Assembly (NCBI RefSeq): GCF_004104355.1
Contig: NZ_RJLM01000006.1
Span: forward strand, 182,919-246,918
From: Photobacterium chitinilyticum
GTDB lineage: Bacteria; Pseudomonadota; Gammaproteobacteria; Enterobacterales; Vibrionaceae
Length of the DNA: 64,000 nucleotides
Direction: 5' to 3'
Below the pieces are notes generated by a model. The model had not been told where the DNA came from, did not search any database, and saw only the letters and a list, made by a program, of their open reading frames with translations. Below, piece by piece: positions 35,795 to 43,718 of the stretch; the stretch's first letter is position 1, and the number at the start of each line of letters is the position of its first letter. Position numbers and translations under genes: made by a program.

Positions 35795-36157
35795 TTATTT
35801 TCCAACACCTTCTACAATCGCTTTGAACAGAGTGAACTCTTCGGTTTTTCTTCCTCGGGCAATTGGAACCCAATGATCGCCGCTTTCATCTGTTCCTCTG
35901 AACTCAGCGCGAAGTTCGTATTTTTTGGCCGTTAATATTGCGAACAGTGCACCAACTAACATGAGTACAGGCGCTACAATTGGAAGAAAAGCCCATCCCA
36001 CTACAGATGCTGCGGCTGAAATGCATAGTATCCGGAGTAATTGATCTTTTAGGCGCAGTTCTTTGGCCTCAATAGTGAGTATTTTTGAAAGAGGGTATAC
36101 GTCCTTTTTAACAGTCAGCGTATTGTCTCTTAAATAAATATCTTTTGCGTTATACAT
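35795..36157 (-). CDS. DUF6232-like membrane protein
   Basis: 120 aa. The N-terminal YLRDNTLTVKKDVYPLSKIL forms a small beta region, followed by a two-helix membrane hairpin (LLRILCISAAASVVGWAFLP, VLMLVGALFAILTA) and a cytoplasmic strand region (YELRAEFRGTDESGDHWVPI). This PH-like plus TM-hairpin layout matches DUF6232 proteins. No function is known. It stands between the pseudo-protease and the divergent DUF2589 cluster, from which it is separated by 259 bp. Confidence 0.68.
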   Translation of the reverse strand: MYNAKDIYLRDNTLTVKKDVYPLSKILTIEAKELRLKDQLLRILCISAAASVVGWAFLPIVAPVLMLVGALFAILTAKKYELRAEFRGTDESGDHWVPIARGRKTEEFTLFKAIVEGVGK

Positions 36158-36416
36158 CGATCTTCCTTAGTGGGGTTGTGAAAGAAGTTAGTTTAGGTGT
36201 GTACAACCCCTTCAATATCAATTTGTTCGTGAGTCATATTTACATGATAAATACATTGCATCAAGTTGAGTATATGTAACTTTTTGTGACTAAAGCGTAT
36301 AACCCATCAACACCATCCAATACAGCGACTTTCCCATGGATTAGACCAATAATTATCAGCGTTGCCTGAATTAAACTGAACGAAAATAAACCAGCGGCGG
36401 GTTAGGAGTCAGTCAC

Positions 36417-37082
36417 GTGATCAATTTAGAAGAGTTTGTTCAGTCCATTCATATTGCTACTGCGGCAGCAGGTGAAGCATTAATCCAGAAGAACTTAGAT
36501 TTAATTGATCGCTTTTTCGATGAAGTTGACGAAGAAGAAGCGGGTCACGCGATTGCCCATATGGCATCAGCAGGGCGTTCTGATGCGCAGGTCGAAAGTG
36601 ATGCTTATTCGCCGCGCAGCCGAAAGCGGTCTTCATCACAGTCAAAAAAATCGCCCCAGAGGCGCAGGTCTGATGATAACTCTGGAGATTATGATGACCA
36701 TGATGGCAATGATATTTACGACGATATTAAGTTGCTGAAGCCGAAGATGGTTGCGATGCAATATCCGATAGTGACCAAGGATGGTCCGGGGATACAAACA
36801 GTCAATGTACCATTGATTTCACTGGTTCCGTTGTCGCAGGTACAGCTCAAAGAAATGAATTTTTCGACCGAGTTGGAGCTTAGTGTCAACGGCGATGCCC
36901 TGCAAGTTTCCTTCCCTAAGCGCACCCTCAAATCGCAGGAGATGGCAGAAGAAGGGGCCAACATGGGCAATGGCGGTAAGGCCAAATTGGAAGTGAAAAT
37001 ATGTGCCACGGAAACACCTGATGGCCTCAAATATATTGTCGACGGCTATGAGCGGGCGTTACGGGCACAAGTGCCGGGTTAA
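36417..37082 (+). CDS. DUF2589-fold protein with Arg- and Asp-rich linker
   Basis: 221 aa. Residues 1-55 are helical and acidic (IDRFFDEVDEEEAGHAIAHM); 64-85 are Ser/Arg/Lys-rich (SPRSRKRSSSQSKKSPQRRR); 86-104 are Asp-rich. From residue 110 it is a beta domain of DUF2589 type with VPLISLVPLSQVQLKEMNFS (131-150). Start is GTG at 36417 with AGGAG nine bases before it. First of four co-directional genes, three of which share this beta motif. No signal peptide or membrane segment, so cytoplasmic. Function unknown. Confidence 0.78.
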   Translation: MINLEEFVQSIHIATAAAGEALIQKNLDLIDRFFDEVDEEEAGHAIAHMASAGRSDAQVESDAYSPRSRKRSSSQSKKSPQRRRSDDNSGDYDDHDGNDIYDDIKLLKPKMVAMQYPIVTKDGPGIQTVNVPLISLVPLSQVQLKEMNFSTELELSVNGDALQVSFPKRTLKSQEMAEEGANMGNGGKAKLEVKICATETPDGLKYIVDGYERALRAQVPG

Positions 37083-37146
37083 TACTTTTCGGTATGACCC
37101 GCTAATTATTCAACACACAAACACCCTTATGTAAAAGGAGAAATAT

Positions 37147-37830
37147 ATGGCTGTGAGTTCGGGCCCTGCTCTAGTTTCAATGGCGCAGCAGTTCAGTGGA
37201 TTACCGATGGGAGATTTGATTGGTGGTCCATTAATGGCGGCTGCAAAGGCAAATAACCAGATGGCGATCACCCAGGTCAAGTTTATGCTGGACTCCTGTT
37301 TTTCCAAGACAACGACAGGAGAGGGAGACAAAGTAACAGATAGTTATCAGCCAATCATGATAGATATGAAAATGACGCGGCCGATAATTAAAGAAACAAA
37401 TGCGGAAGGCAAAGAGGATATTAAAATAGAAGTCGCAGAGTCGACGATTACTCTGCCGCTGTTGACCATTCTGCCGTTGAATGCGTTGGCCGTAGATGAC
37501 GTAAATATTAATTTTAATATGGAAGTGAAATCCAGCTTTGCCAATGAGCAATCTCAGGAGCAGAAGGAATCCTTTGAAGCGGGGGGATCATTTTCGGCAA
37601 AGGCGGGATACGGTCCATTTTCAGTCGAGGTGTCGGGGAATGTCTCGTCGTCTTCTGAAAGTTCAAGCAGCAATAAGGAAACGTACGAAAAAAGTAATAA
37701 AGCCACTTATGACGTTAAGGTACATGCCGGTCAACTACCGTTACCGGAAGGTGTTGGGGTTATTATCAAGGCCTATACCAACAATATTGCCCCTATCGAA
37801 CTTAAAGCGGGTAGTGGTGATAAATCGTAA
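37147..37830 (+). CDS. DUF2589 family protein
   Basis: 227 aa. The N-terminus (FSGLPMGDLIGGPLMAAAKA, residues 16-35) and the core ITLPLLTILPLNALAVDDVN (101-120) with INFNMEV are the clearest DUF2589 match of the cluster. A Ser/Glu/Lys-rich insertion (about 132-188, SGNVSSSSESSSSNKETYEK) splits the last strands, which resume at YDVKVHAGQLPLPEGVGVII. A good ribosome site (AAAAGGAG) precedes the ATG and a terminator follows. Cytoplasmic by sequence; no enzyme motif is visible. Confidence 0.85.
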   Translation: MAVSSGPALVSMAQQFSGLPMGDLIGGPLMAAAKANNQMAITQVKFMLDSCFSKTTTGEGDKVTDSYQPIMIDMKMTRPIIKETNAEGKEDIKIEVAESTITLPLLTILPLNALAVDDVNINFNMEVKSSFANEQSQEQKESFEAGGSFSAKAGYGPFSVEVSGNVSSSSESSSSNKETYEKSNKATYDVKVHAGQLPLPEGVGVIIKAYTNNIAPIELKAGSGDKS

Positions 37831-37848
37831 TACTTCTCTTACTAATAC

Positions 37849-37870
37849 AGCCTCTGTATGAGGCTTTTTT
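37849..37870 (+). terminator. terminator inside the DUF2589 cluster
   Basis: AGCCTC (37849-37854), loop TGTAT, GAGGCT (37860-37865), then TTTTTT. It follows the second DUF2589 gene by 18 bp and precedes the zinc-ribbon gene, so the cluster is either two transcripts or one attenuated one. Confidence 0.88.
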
Positions 37871-37914
37871 ATCTCTACTTTTATCCTACCATTCACTATA
37901 AATGGGAAATACTT

Positions 37915-38166
37915 ATGTCAATTGCTATTCCGTGTCCGAACTGCCAGCAGATGGGAAATTCAGCAGCAACTATTATTATCGAGCCCGTATTGTTACTGCA
38001 GGGAGGCAAGTTTTGTTGTTCAATTTGCCAGGCCAGTATCGAGTTGGCTGAGAGTAGTATTCCTACGGTATCTAAAGGTCTTAAGGCTTATGGTGGTTAT
38101 CAGCAAGATACTCACTCACTTAAGCATCAGGGGAACGCGCCGGTTCATACAACGCCACCGGTGTAA
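37915..38166 (+). CDS. small zinc-ribbon protein of the DUF2589 cluster
   Basis: 83 aa. Two CxxC knuckles (C7-P-N-C10 and C35-S-I-C38, with an extra C34) flank a beta segment (IIIEPVLLLQGGKF), a classical zinc ribbon; the tail is His/Pro-rich. The longer frame from 37858 begins inside the terminator stem, so the ATG at 37915 is the likely start. Followed after 12 bp by the third DUF2589-like gene, pointing to co-expression. Could be a nucleic-acid-binding or assembly protein; no direct evidence. Confidence 0.72.
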   Translation: MSIAIPCPNCQQMGNSAATIIIEPVLLLQGGKFCCSICQASIELAESSIPTVSKGLKAYGGYQQDTHSLKHQGNAPVHTTPPV

Positions 38167-38178
38167 CAAGGGGGAAGC

Positions 38179-38622
38179 ATGATGAAACCTAACAATTCGC
38201 TTGAAAGCGTAGTCGGAGGGATCGCCAAGGCGATGAATGGTGCTACCGAAGGAGTGGAAAAGAAAAATCGGCAAATGCTTCGAGATTACTTCTATGCAGA
38301 CGAACAGGGTAATCTGAGTGCCAAAACTGTTACTGTGATGATCCCGTCCGCCAAGGATGGAAATACAATGCATGCTGTTGAGATGCCGATTTTTGGCTTA
38401 GTTCCGATCACGCCCCTTAGTGTCGGGCAGGTTGAGTTCGAAGTTGATGCTCACGCTTCGCAGCCAAAATTGGATAATGTGAATGATACCCAGCTGAGAT
38501 TAGATATAGGCAAGAAGGCACTATTGTGGAACCCCAAGAATAATTGTACGGTGAAAATAACCCTAGCGAATGACGAACCATTAACGGGTGATGTATATAT
38601 TTATGACATCACAAACAGGTAG
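38179..38622 (+). CDS. short DUF2589-like protein
   Basis: 147 aa. After a 40-residue helical start (SLESVVGGIAKAMNGATEGV) comes KTVTVMIPSAKDGNTMHAVE and MPIFGLVPITPLSVGQVEFE (69-88), the same PL-x-x-L-V-P pattern as the other two genes, then a beta tail ending GDVYIYDITNR. It lacks the long Ser-rich or charged insertions of its paralogues. AAGGGGGAAG precedes tandem ATGs at 38179 and 38182. Last gene of the cluster. Confidence 0.75.
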   Translation: MMKPNNSLESVVGGIAKAMNGATEGVEKKNRQMLRDYFYADEQGNLSAKTVTVMIPSAKDGNTMHAVEMPIFGLVPITPLSVGQVEFEVDAHASQPKLDNVNDTQLRLDIGKKALLWNPKNNCTVKITLANDEPLTGDVYIYDITNR

Positions 38623-38664
38623 GGTGGGCGGTCCATAACCTATTATTATTCCCAAATACCAAAA

Positions 38665-38883
38665 CTACTTTTCTGCTTCGACCATGCTGATTATTTTCTT
38701 GGCTTTTTCAAAGTGGTCCAGTTCGTGAGTTTTAATCCACCAAGTGGCCGCTTCCATCAATAGTTCAGGGGCATCATTTTTGTTGGCGAAAAAAGCATAA
38801 AATGAAACACCGACACCTTCGCCTTTTTGATTGATTTTCTTGTTGCAAACATCGATTACTTTCTTTCTTAATGACTCACGCAT
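38665..38883 (-). CDS. DUF6500-like small protein
   Basis: 72 aa: MRESLRKKVIDVCNKKINQK, GVGVSFYAFFANKNDAPELL, EAATWWIKTHELDHFEKAKK. The layout agrees with DUF6500 proteins, helical and cytoplasmic, of unknown function. The frame is open to a GTG at 38928, but the conserved protein begins at the ATG at 38883; neither has an ideal ribosome site. Convergent with the DUF2589 cluster. Confidence 0.62.
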   Translation of the reverse strand: MRESLRKKVIDVCNKKINQKGEGVGVSFYAFFANKNDAPELLMEAATWWIKTHELDHFEKAKKIISMVEAEK

Positions 38884-39058
38884 AGGCTTTAAACATCTCT
38901 TGGGTGTAATAATTGAGAGAATAGACACTACTCGATATTTAGTGTGAGCTCAATAGTGTACTGTCTTTATATACAGTTGCGTGTGAGTGAGAAGATGAGT
39001 GTTAACTTCCTTCTATTCAAATTTAGTGAAAGCCAATTCAGAGTTTAGGCATATGAGG

Positions 39059-39490
39059 CTAGATGCCTGTGAAAAAACCGATTGAATACAACCAATGGAG
39101 AGGCGCTGCGACCACAACATAAGATACCCAGAAACATGGAATGGTGATGAAAAAAACGCGAAAGCTAGAATGAGAAGAATATTCCTCTGAGTTTGTAATC
39201 TCTGATTTATTTAGGTGGAATTTTCGAGAGAGAATGTATGCTGTTATCACATACATGGCCGAAAATGCCAGTGCTGGAACCTCTTTGGGTACATAAGGCG
39301 CTGCAAAAATGAGAGTGATGATAAATACAGCCCCAAGAATTAATGTTGCCTTTGTTAGGCTTTCTTTTTTTAGTATGGAAAAATTAGCCCAGAGAAAATA
39401 AATTAATCCAACAGGTCCGCCAAGCGCCCCGAATGCAACTTGATTCGGTGAGTAAATTTTAGTCGTAACAGTATCTTGAGTATTGCTCAT
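39059..39490 (-). CDS. hypothetical inner-membrane protein with four helices
   Basis: 143 aa. Four hydrophobic segments: VAFGALGGPVGLIYFLWANF, TLILGAVFIITLIFAAPY, ALAFSAMYVITAYIL and FRVFFITIPCFWVSYVVVAA. The GGPVGLIYFLWANF opening recurs in small membrane proteins of unknown role. No neighbour suggests a function. Confidence 0.6.
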   Translation of the reverse strand: MSNTQDTVTTKIYSPNQVAFGALGGPVGLIYFLWANFSILKKESLTKATLILGAVFIITLIFAAPYVPKEVPALAFSAMYVITAYILSRKFHLNKSEITNSEEYSSHSSFRVFFITIPCFWVSYVVVAAPLHWLYSIGFFTGI

Positions 39491-39625
39491 ATCAGAATAA
39501 AACCTTTATATACGTAATTTAGGCATCAGTTAAAGGTTAGCTTCAACTGATGACTCTAATATCAGCACGTGAACAACAAGAGTAAAGAAAGGTATTGTAA
39601 GCTTTCGGGTCAAATCCCAATATTT

Positions 39626-39838
39626 TTACCTATCCACTATCGTTTTATCTCGATTTTCACCAAAAAATATATCTCGGTGGTTAAACGCCACTAAGTTTAG
39701 CTCGTCAAAGGTTTTGAGGTGCGTGGCAGTTTGTGTCCGTTCAGCTTTGTAGGCATCAACTTGTGCTTGATGAATGTGTTCATGGTGTTCTCCATCTGCG
39801 GTTATAACTAAGCTCTTGTTTATAGAATTCGGTTGAGT
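39626..39838 (-). pseudogene. gene remnant downstream of cytochrome b561
   Basis: One minus-strand frame is open for about 70 codons with protein-like composition (SLVITADGEHHEHIHQAQV, YKAERTQTATHLKTFDELNL, VAFNHRDIFFGENRDKTIVD) but no ATG, GTG or TTG at its beginning, and it stops at a TAA at 39626-39628. The wording resembles the start of exported NTF2/SnoaL-like proteins, from memory only. It is best read as a decayed fragment. Confidence 0.4.
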
Positions 39839-40347
39839 ACGTCATTTTCCTTGTCAAATAACCTGTGCTTGATAGCACCAGCTATATGGGCAGCAAGTAC
39901 TGCAATAAAGGCATAGGATGCCCACTTATGGAGGGTGTTAGTGATCTCAAATACACTTTGGTTGTCTGGAATAAGCTCCGGAAGATCGATACCGAAGAAA
40001 TGCACGCCACTGCTGAACTCATAGGCACTGGACTGCAAGTAGCCCAGAATCGGAACAAGTACCATCAACACGTACAGGGCCGTGTGGGCAAATTTTGCGG
40101 CTAGCTTTTCATGTTGTGGCATGCCTTTAGGTAAACCAGGTAGTGTATGGCGGCGTCTGTTTATGATTCGAATGGTCACAAAAAGGAATGCCAGAATTCC
40201 GAATGACTTATGCCAAAAATACAATGACTCGGAATGTTCGATGTTGTCCATATCAAAGGGTGTCATGTAAATTCCCAATGTTAGGAGGCCGATTATCAAT
40301 ACGGCACTTAGCCAATGAATGGATCGGATTGAAATTGAATACTTCAT
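39820..40347 (-). CDS. cytochrome b561 family protein
   Basis: 175-aa four-helix inner-membrane diheme b-type cytochrome. The N-terminal SIRSIHWLSAVLIIGLLTLG, LYFWHKSFGILAFLFVTIRI, KFAHTALYVLMVLVPILGYL and TLHKWASYAFIAVLAAHIAG each carry a histidine in a place suited to heme ligation. The family passes electrons from ubiquinol, as in superoxide:quinone oxidoreductase CybB. AGGA eight bases before the ATG at 40347 sets the start. It lies 34 bp behind the SDR gene and probably shares its transcript. Confidence 0.85.
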   Translation of the reverse strand: MKYSISIRSIHWLSAVLIIGLLTLGIYMTPFDMDNIEHSESLYFWHKSFGILAFLFVTIRIINRRRHTLPGLPKGMPQHEKLAAKFAHTALYVLMVLVPILGYLQSSAYEFSSGVHFFGIDLPELIPDNQSVFEITNTLHKWASYAFIAVLAAHIAGAIKHRLFDKENDVLNRIL

Positions 40348-40381
40348 TTGCAAATCCTGTTGATGGTGAAAGAAGTGAGAG

Positions 40382-40990
40382 CTATTGACCGGATACTGGT
40401 AGTCCCCCCCAGACACGAAAGACTTTTCCTGTTGAGTTACCTTCTATTGCCTCAACATAGTCATTGGCAACCTGCTCGGCACTGACCAAACCTCTGCCGA
40501 CACGTTCTGGCTCAACAACTGGGGCTGGGCTGACCACGTTTAAACGTAGGCCGCGCTTGAGCAAGGGGGCTGTGTGCTGGACAAAAGCATCAATTGCGGC
40601 ATTGAATGGGCCTGTGGCAATACTGTAGCCATTGGGATAATGGCTAAGGAAACCACTTGTCAGGGTGATGGAGCCGTTTGGCTTAAGATACTTTCCGGCA
40701 ATACGGGTGATTCGGAACTGGGCAACTAGTTTGCGTTCTGCCCCATAGCGGAAATCCTCGTCTGATAGCTCGTGGTATGGCTTGAACATGCTATCACCGC
40801 CAACCACAACGACGACGGCATCGAGTTCGCCAAGTTGTTCAAATACAGCATGGACGGCTTGGGCATCGGTATAGTCAGTGACAAAGTCACCGGATCTAGA
40901 GCCAATTTTTATAATTTCATGGTTTAGCGTTAGCTGTTCAATGACTTTGCTACCAATTTTTCCGGATGCTCCGAATACTGCAATTTTCAT
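40382..40990 (-). CDS. short-chain dehydrogenase (atypical SDR)
   Basis: 202 aa. Rossmann motif FGASGKIGSKV at the N-terminus; the rest is compact (DAVVVVVGGDSMF, ITLTSGFLSHYPNGYSIATG, LRLNVVSPAPVVEPERVG). The active-site tyrosine may be in GYSIATG, where the usual YxxxK lysine is missing, so activity is uncertain. Divergent from a LysR gene 103 bp away, the classic arrangement for LysR control of an SDR and, with it, the b561 gene. Confidence 0.83.
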   Translation of the reverse strand: MKIAVFGASGKIGSKVIEQLTLNHEIIKIGSRSGDFVTDYTDAQAVHAVFEQLGELDAVVVVVGGDSMFKPYHELSDEDFRYGAERKLVAQFRITRIAGKYLKPNGSITLTSGFLSHYPNGYSIATGPFNAAIDAFVQHTAPLLKRGLRLNVVSPAPVVEPERVGRGLVSAEQVANDYVEAIEGNSTGKVFRVWGGLPVSGQ

Positions 40991-41093
40991 GATCTTTCCC
41001 TTGTCGCTGTTTTCGATATGAGGAGTGTAGGTGGTTTACTTGTTTTCCAGAATGCGATTAAATGCGAAATAATTTTTTCTAAAATGCAAAATT

Positions 41094-41984
41094 ATGGATA
41101 AGCTCAAAGCAATGGCGATCTTTGTCGAGATAGCCGAGCAGGGATCAATGTCAGCGGCAGCACGAAAGCTAGGTGTCGTGAATTCGGTAGTCAGCAAGAA
41201 CCTGACTGAGTTGGAAGCTTGGCTGGGTCGTAAGCTGGTGTATCGGTCAACACGGAATATGCGTTTAACGCAAGATGGCCATAAGCAGCTTGAACAATTT
41301 CGAGAGATATTGGATCGTGTAGATGAACTAGAAGTTTACACGGATGAACAAGTGATCCAGGGGATCGTTAAAATAACGGCTCCTATTTATCTCGGCCAGC
41401 AGTTGCTGGTGCCCCATATCCCCGAGTTCCATCGCCAGTTCCCCTTGGTTAAATTGCACCTGGTGCTTAGCGATGATTTTGAGAATATGATCGATGAAGG
41501 GTTTGATGTTGCGCTCAGGGCCTCGCAAATGCTTGATTCCAATTTTATTTCTCGACGATTATCTGATGCGTCACTGGCTGTTGTTGCAAGCCCTGATTAT
41601 GTGTCGCAATACGGAGCACCGTCTTCTCCTAAGGCGTTGACTAAATATCATTGTTTAGTTGAGGGGGCATTGGATAGCCCAAGGCGTTGGCGATTTAAAA
41701 ATCCTCAGAACGAACAAGTATCGGTAGCAGTCGATGGTTCTATTTTTACCAATTCGGGTACGAGTATTAAGCAGTTATGTGAAGCCGGACTTGGGTTGGC
41801 ACAGCTACCTAGCTTTCTTGTTGAGGAGAGCATTTCAAGCGGAAAGCTGATTGAGTTGTTAGCTGAGTATGCACTAAGTAATTTCTATCTGCATTTACTC
41901 TACCACCAAAAGGGGACCAGCAATTTGGCCATTAAAGCTGTTGTTGAATATTTTGTTTCTCAGCTTTCAGGTAAGAAATATTAA
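41094..41984 (+). CDS. LysR-family transcriptional regulator
   Basis: 296 aa. N-terminal winged HTH (MAIFVEIAEQGSMSAAARKL, VVNSVVSKNLTELEAWLGRK, STRNMRLTQDG) and a periplasmic-binding-like effector domain (GIVKITAPIYLGQQLLVPHI, FDVALRASQM). Resembles the DsdC/PecT-type group that lacks a fixed ligand. Divergent from the SDR-b561 pair, which it most likely controls. AT-rich intergenic region 40991-41093 should hold the operator. Confidence 0.88.
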   Translation: MDKLKAMAIFVEIAEQGSMSAAARKLGVVNSVVSKNLTELEAWLGRKLVYRSTRNMRLTQDGHKQLEQFREILDRVDELEVYTDEQVIQGIVKITAPIYLGQQLLVPHIPEFHRQFPLVKLHLVLSDDFENMIDEGFDVALRASQMLDSNFISRRLSDASLAVVASPDYVSQYGAPSSPKALTKYHCLVEGALDSPRRWRFKNPQNEQVSVAVDGSIFTNSGTSIKQLCEAGLGLAQLPSFLVEESISSGKLIELLAEYALSNFYLHLLYHQKGTSNLAIKAVVEYFVSQLSGKKY

Positions 41985-41992
41985 TTGATTGG

Positions 41993-42364
41993 CTATATAA
42001 AAGCGTATATAAGAAAAGCGCCAAATGCACCAGCGAGAATGCCGCCAATACGACCGTAATGTTTGGCCATTGATACAGCCCATGTCATTAACCGATGGAA
42101 ACTTTGCCGCCCTATAGCGGCTAGGGTGAAAGCGGCGATGAGAGACAGCCAGCCAATAACCTCAATGATAAACGGAAATCTTGATACATCGGATTGAGTT
42201 ATCAGCAAAAAACCAATAACAATCCTGATTACAACTGCAAAGATGTGAAGTTGCAGGTTACCGAGGCGCTTTCTTACAAAGCCGACTATCACTTTTGGTT
42301 GAATAGTAATAATGATCCCGATGAAAAGAATCAGAGTCCCGAACAGTATAATTAATATGGTCAT
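41993..42364 (-). CDS. hypothetical membrane protein, four helices
   Basis: 123 aa with hydrophobic segments ILIILFGTLILFIGIIITIQ, FAVVIRIVIGFLLIT, IEVIGWLSLIAAFTLAAIG and GGILAGAFGAFLIYAFI and a basic loop (RKRLGNL, RQSFHRLM). Not assigned to a known family. Lies 58 bp behind the phosphatidyltransferase on the same strand. Confidence 0.65.
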   Translation of the reverse strand: MTILIILFGTLILFIGIIITIQPKVIVGFVRKRLGNLQLHIFAVVIRIVIGFLLITQSDVSRFPFIIEVIGWLSLIAAFTLAAIGRQSFHRLMTWAVSMAKHYGRIGGILAGAFGAFLIYAFI

Positions 42365-42422
42365 GATAAATTACCTATATTAATACAATGCAGCAGGCAT
42401 AGGCTCGTGGCATGTATTCCCT

Positions 42423-42986
42423 TTAGTTAATTGTCAGGTTGATTCTGGCTTTTCTTCCCCAAGTGTAGATATAGTGACCGCCACTGATTACCACTAATGA
42501 GAGTAGTAACCACAGACCGATATGGAAACTGAGTGAAGGAAATATTGGGTATACCTGATGAGTTAACAGCATCAGGGCATAGGTGATTTGTATGAAGGTA
42601 TTGGCCTTGCCCCAAAAACTCGGTGCTATTTCATAGCGGCCGAACCACCAGTGGTAGGCTGTGGCTCCGATGATGATAATCACATCTCTTACGATAATGA
42701 TTGCGGCGACCCAGACTGGAACTAATCCTACGATGGCAAAAGCAACATAAGCACTTATAAGTAGTGCTTTGTCCGAAAGAGGATCGGCAATTGCCCCGAA
42801 ACGAGTCAAGGCATTCAGCTTGCGGGCAAGCCATCCATCGGCGGCATCACTGAGCCCTGCAATGAAGGCTATCCAAAGAACGGTGGGGTAGTTTCTATCA
42901 AGGATCAGCAGGCAAATAGGCACCGCCAAAAGAAGGCGTAATGTCGTCAAGATATTAGGAATTTGCTTGATCACACTATAGGCCAT
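42423..42986 (-). CDS. CDP-alcohol phosphatidyltransferase
   Basis: 187-aa inner-membrane enzyme. The complete family signature D50-G51-x2-A54-R55-x8-G64-x3-D68-x3-D72 is present (DGWLARKLNAL...GAIADPLSD), with six hydrophobic segments. PNILTTLRLLLAVPICLLIL is the PgsA/Cls-type opening. It transfers a phosphatidyl group from CDP-diacylglycerol to an alcohol; length matches PgsA, but as the housekeeping pgsA is usually beside uvrC this is probably a paralogue of unknown alcohol specificity. Confidence 0.85.
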   Translation of the reverse strand: MAYSVIKQIPNILTTLRLLLAVPICLLILDRNYPTVLWIAFIAGLSDAADGWLARKLNALTRFGAIADPLSDKALLISAYVAFAIVGLVPVWVAAIIIVRDVIIIIGATAYHWWFGRYEIAPSFWGKANTFIQITYALMLLTHQVYPIFPSLSFHIGLWLLLSLVVISGGHYIYTWGRKARINLTIN

Positions 42987-43127
42987 GATCGGTACTACTC
43001 CCTGCTGATGTCTCTAACACCAGTGTATACCATTCTTTGTGTTATTTTCCTTGAACTGAGCTCGTCGGTCTCGATTAGAAAGCTGTACTTTGAGGTAGAT
43101 CCGGCACCTATTTGGTTTTTTATTTTT

Positions 43128-43526
43128 CTATAGTTCGCATCGAATCTCAGATATTGGTACTTGTTGTTTGCCAAAGCAGACAAATCCTTCATGCTTGTAG
43201 CGCTTCCCAAAAGAGATTCTGTCACTTTGATTCTCTTTCATTTTGAGGCTTTGTGCAGTAATTTCTTCGCCGTCGAATAATACGGCTGTGAATGATTCAC
43301 GGATGGTGGATATAAGACGGCTTCCACTCCCTGATATTGTGAATTGTACACTGGCACAGCGTTGGGGAGGACTTTCTATAAAACTTTGTACTTCGTTCTC
43401 TTTATTGCGGATAACTGAATGTTTTTCGGCTTTGATATCAATAGTATTGATACTGTTCAAATTACATTGTGCTGAAAAAGCACTGCTTGAAATAAAGAGT
43501 AGAAGATAGAGTGTTCGGTATAACAT
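43128..43526 (-). CDS. hypothetical secreted protein
   Basis: 132 aa from the ATG at 43526 (the frame opens six codons earlier at 43544). Signal peptide LYRTLYLLLFISSSAFSA, then a four-cysteine mature part (QCNLN, RCASVQF, FVCFGK, IRCEL) that could form two disulfides; VQFTISGSGSRLISTI and FTAVLFDGEEI suggest a beta fold. No family recognised. A second frame (42995-43225) overlaps its 3' end. Confidence 0.5.
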   Translation of the reverse strand: MLYRTLYLLLFISSSAFSAQCNLNSINTIDIKAEKHSVIRNKENEVQSFIESPPQRCASVQFTISGSGSRLISTIRESFTAVLFDGEEITAQSLKMKENQSDRISFGKRYKHEGFVCFGKQQVPISEIRCEL

Positions 43527-43658
43527 GTAAAACCCATAATCCATGAATGGCCAGCAATTCTAATACACATGCAAGCAAATTTGCGTGCTTATTTGTACGT
43601 GTTTGTCTGGTGTGAATATATGGGTAAATACTGTGAATGGATAGTATGGCTTTGTACA

Positions 43659-43689
43659 AAAAGTCCTCTACCAGTGGCAGAGGACTTTT
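43659..43689. terminator. terminator after the BCCT gene
   Basis: AAAAGTCCTCT (43659-43669) and AGAGGACTTTT (43679-43689) form an 11-bp stem, 30 bp past the BCCT stop, with A- and T-runs on both strands. Confidence 0.9.
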
Positions 43690-43718
43690 GATAGTAGCAA
43701 TAGTGTTACGTTTGCTTT

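Noticed and set aside
42995-43225. 76-codon minus-strand frame overlapping the secreted-protein gene
   Set aside because: GTG start, no signal or domain; a frameshift joining it to the secreted protein was considered, but that protein already ends in a natural way with its fourth cysteine (IRCEL).
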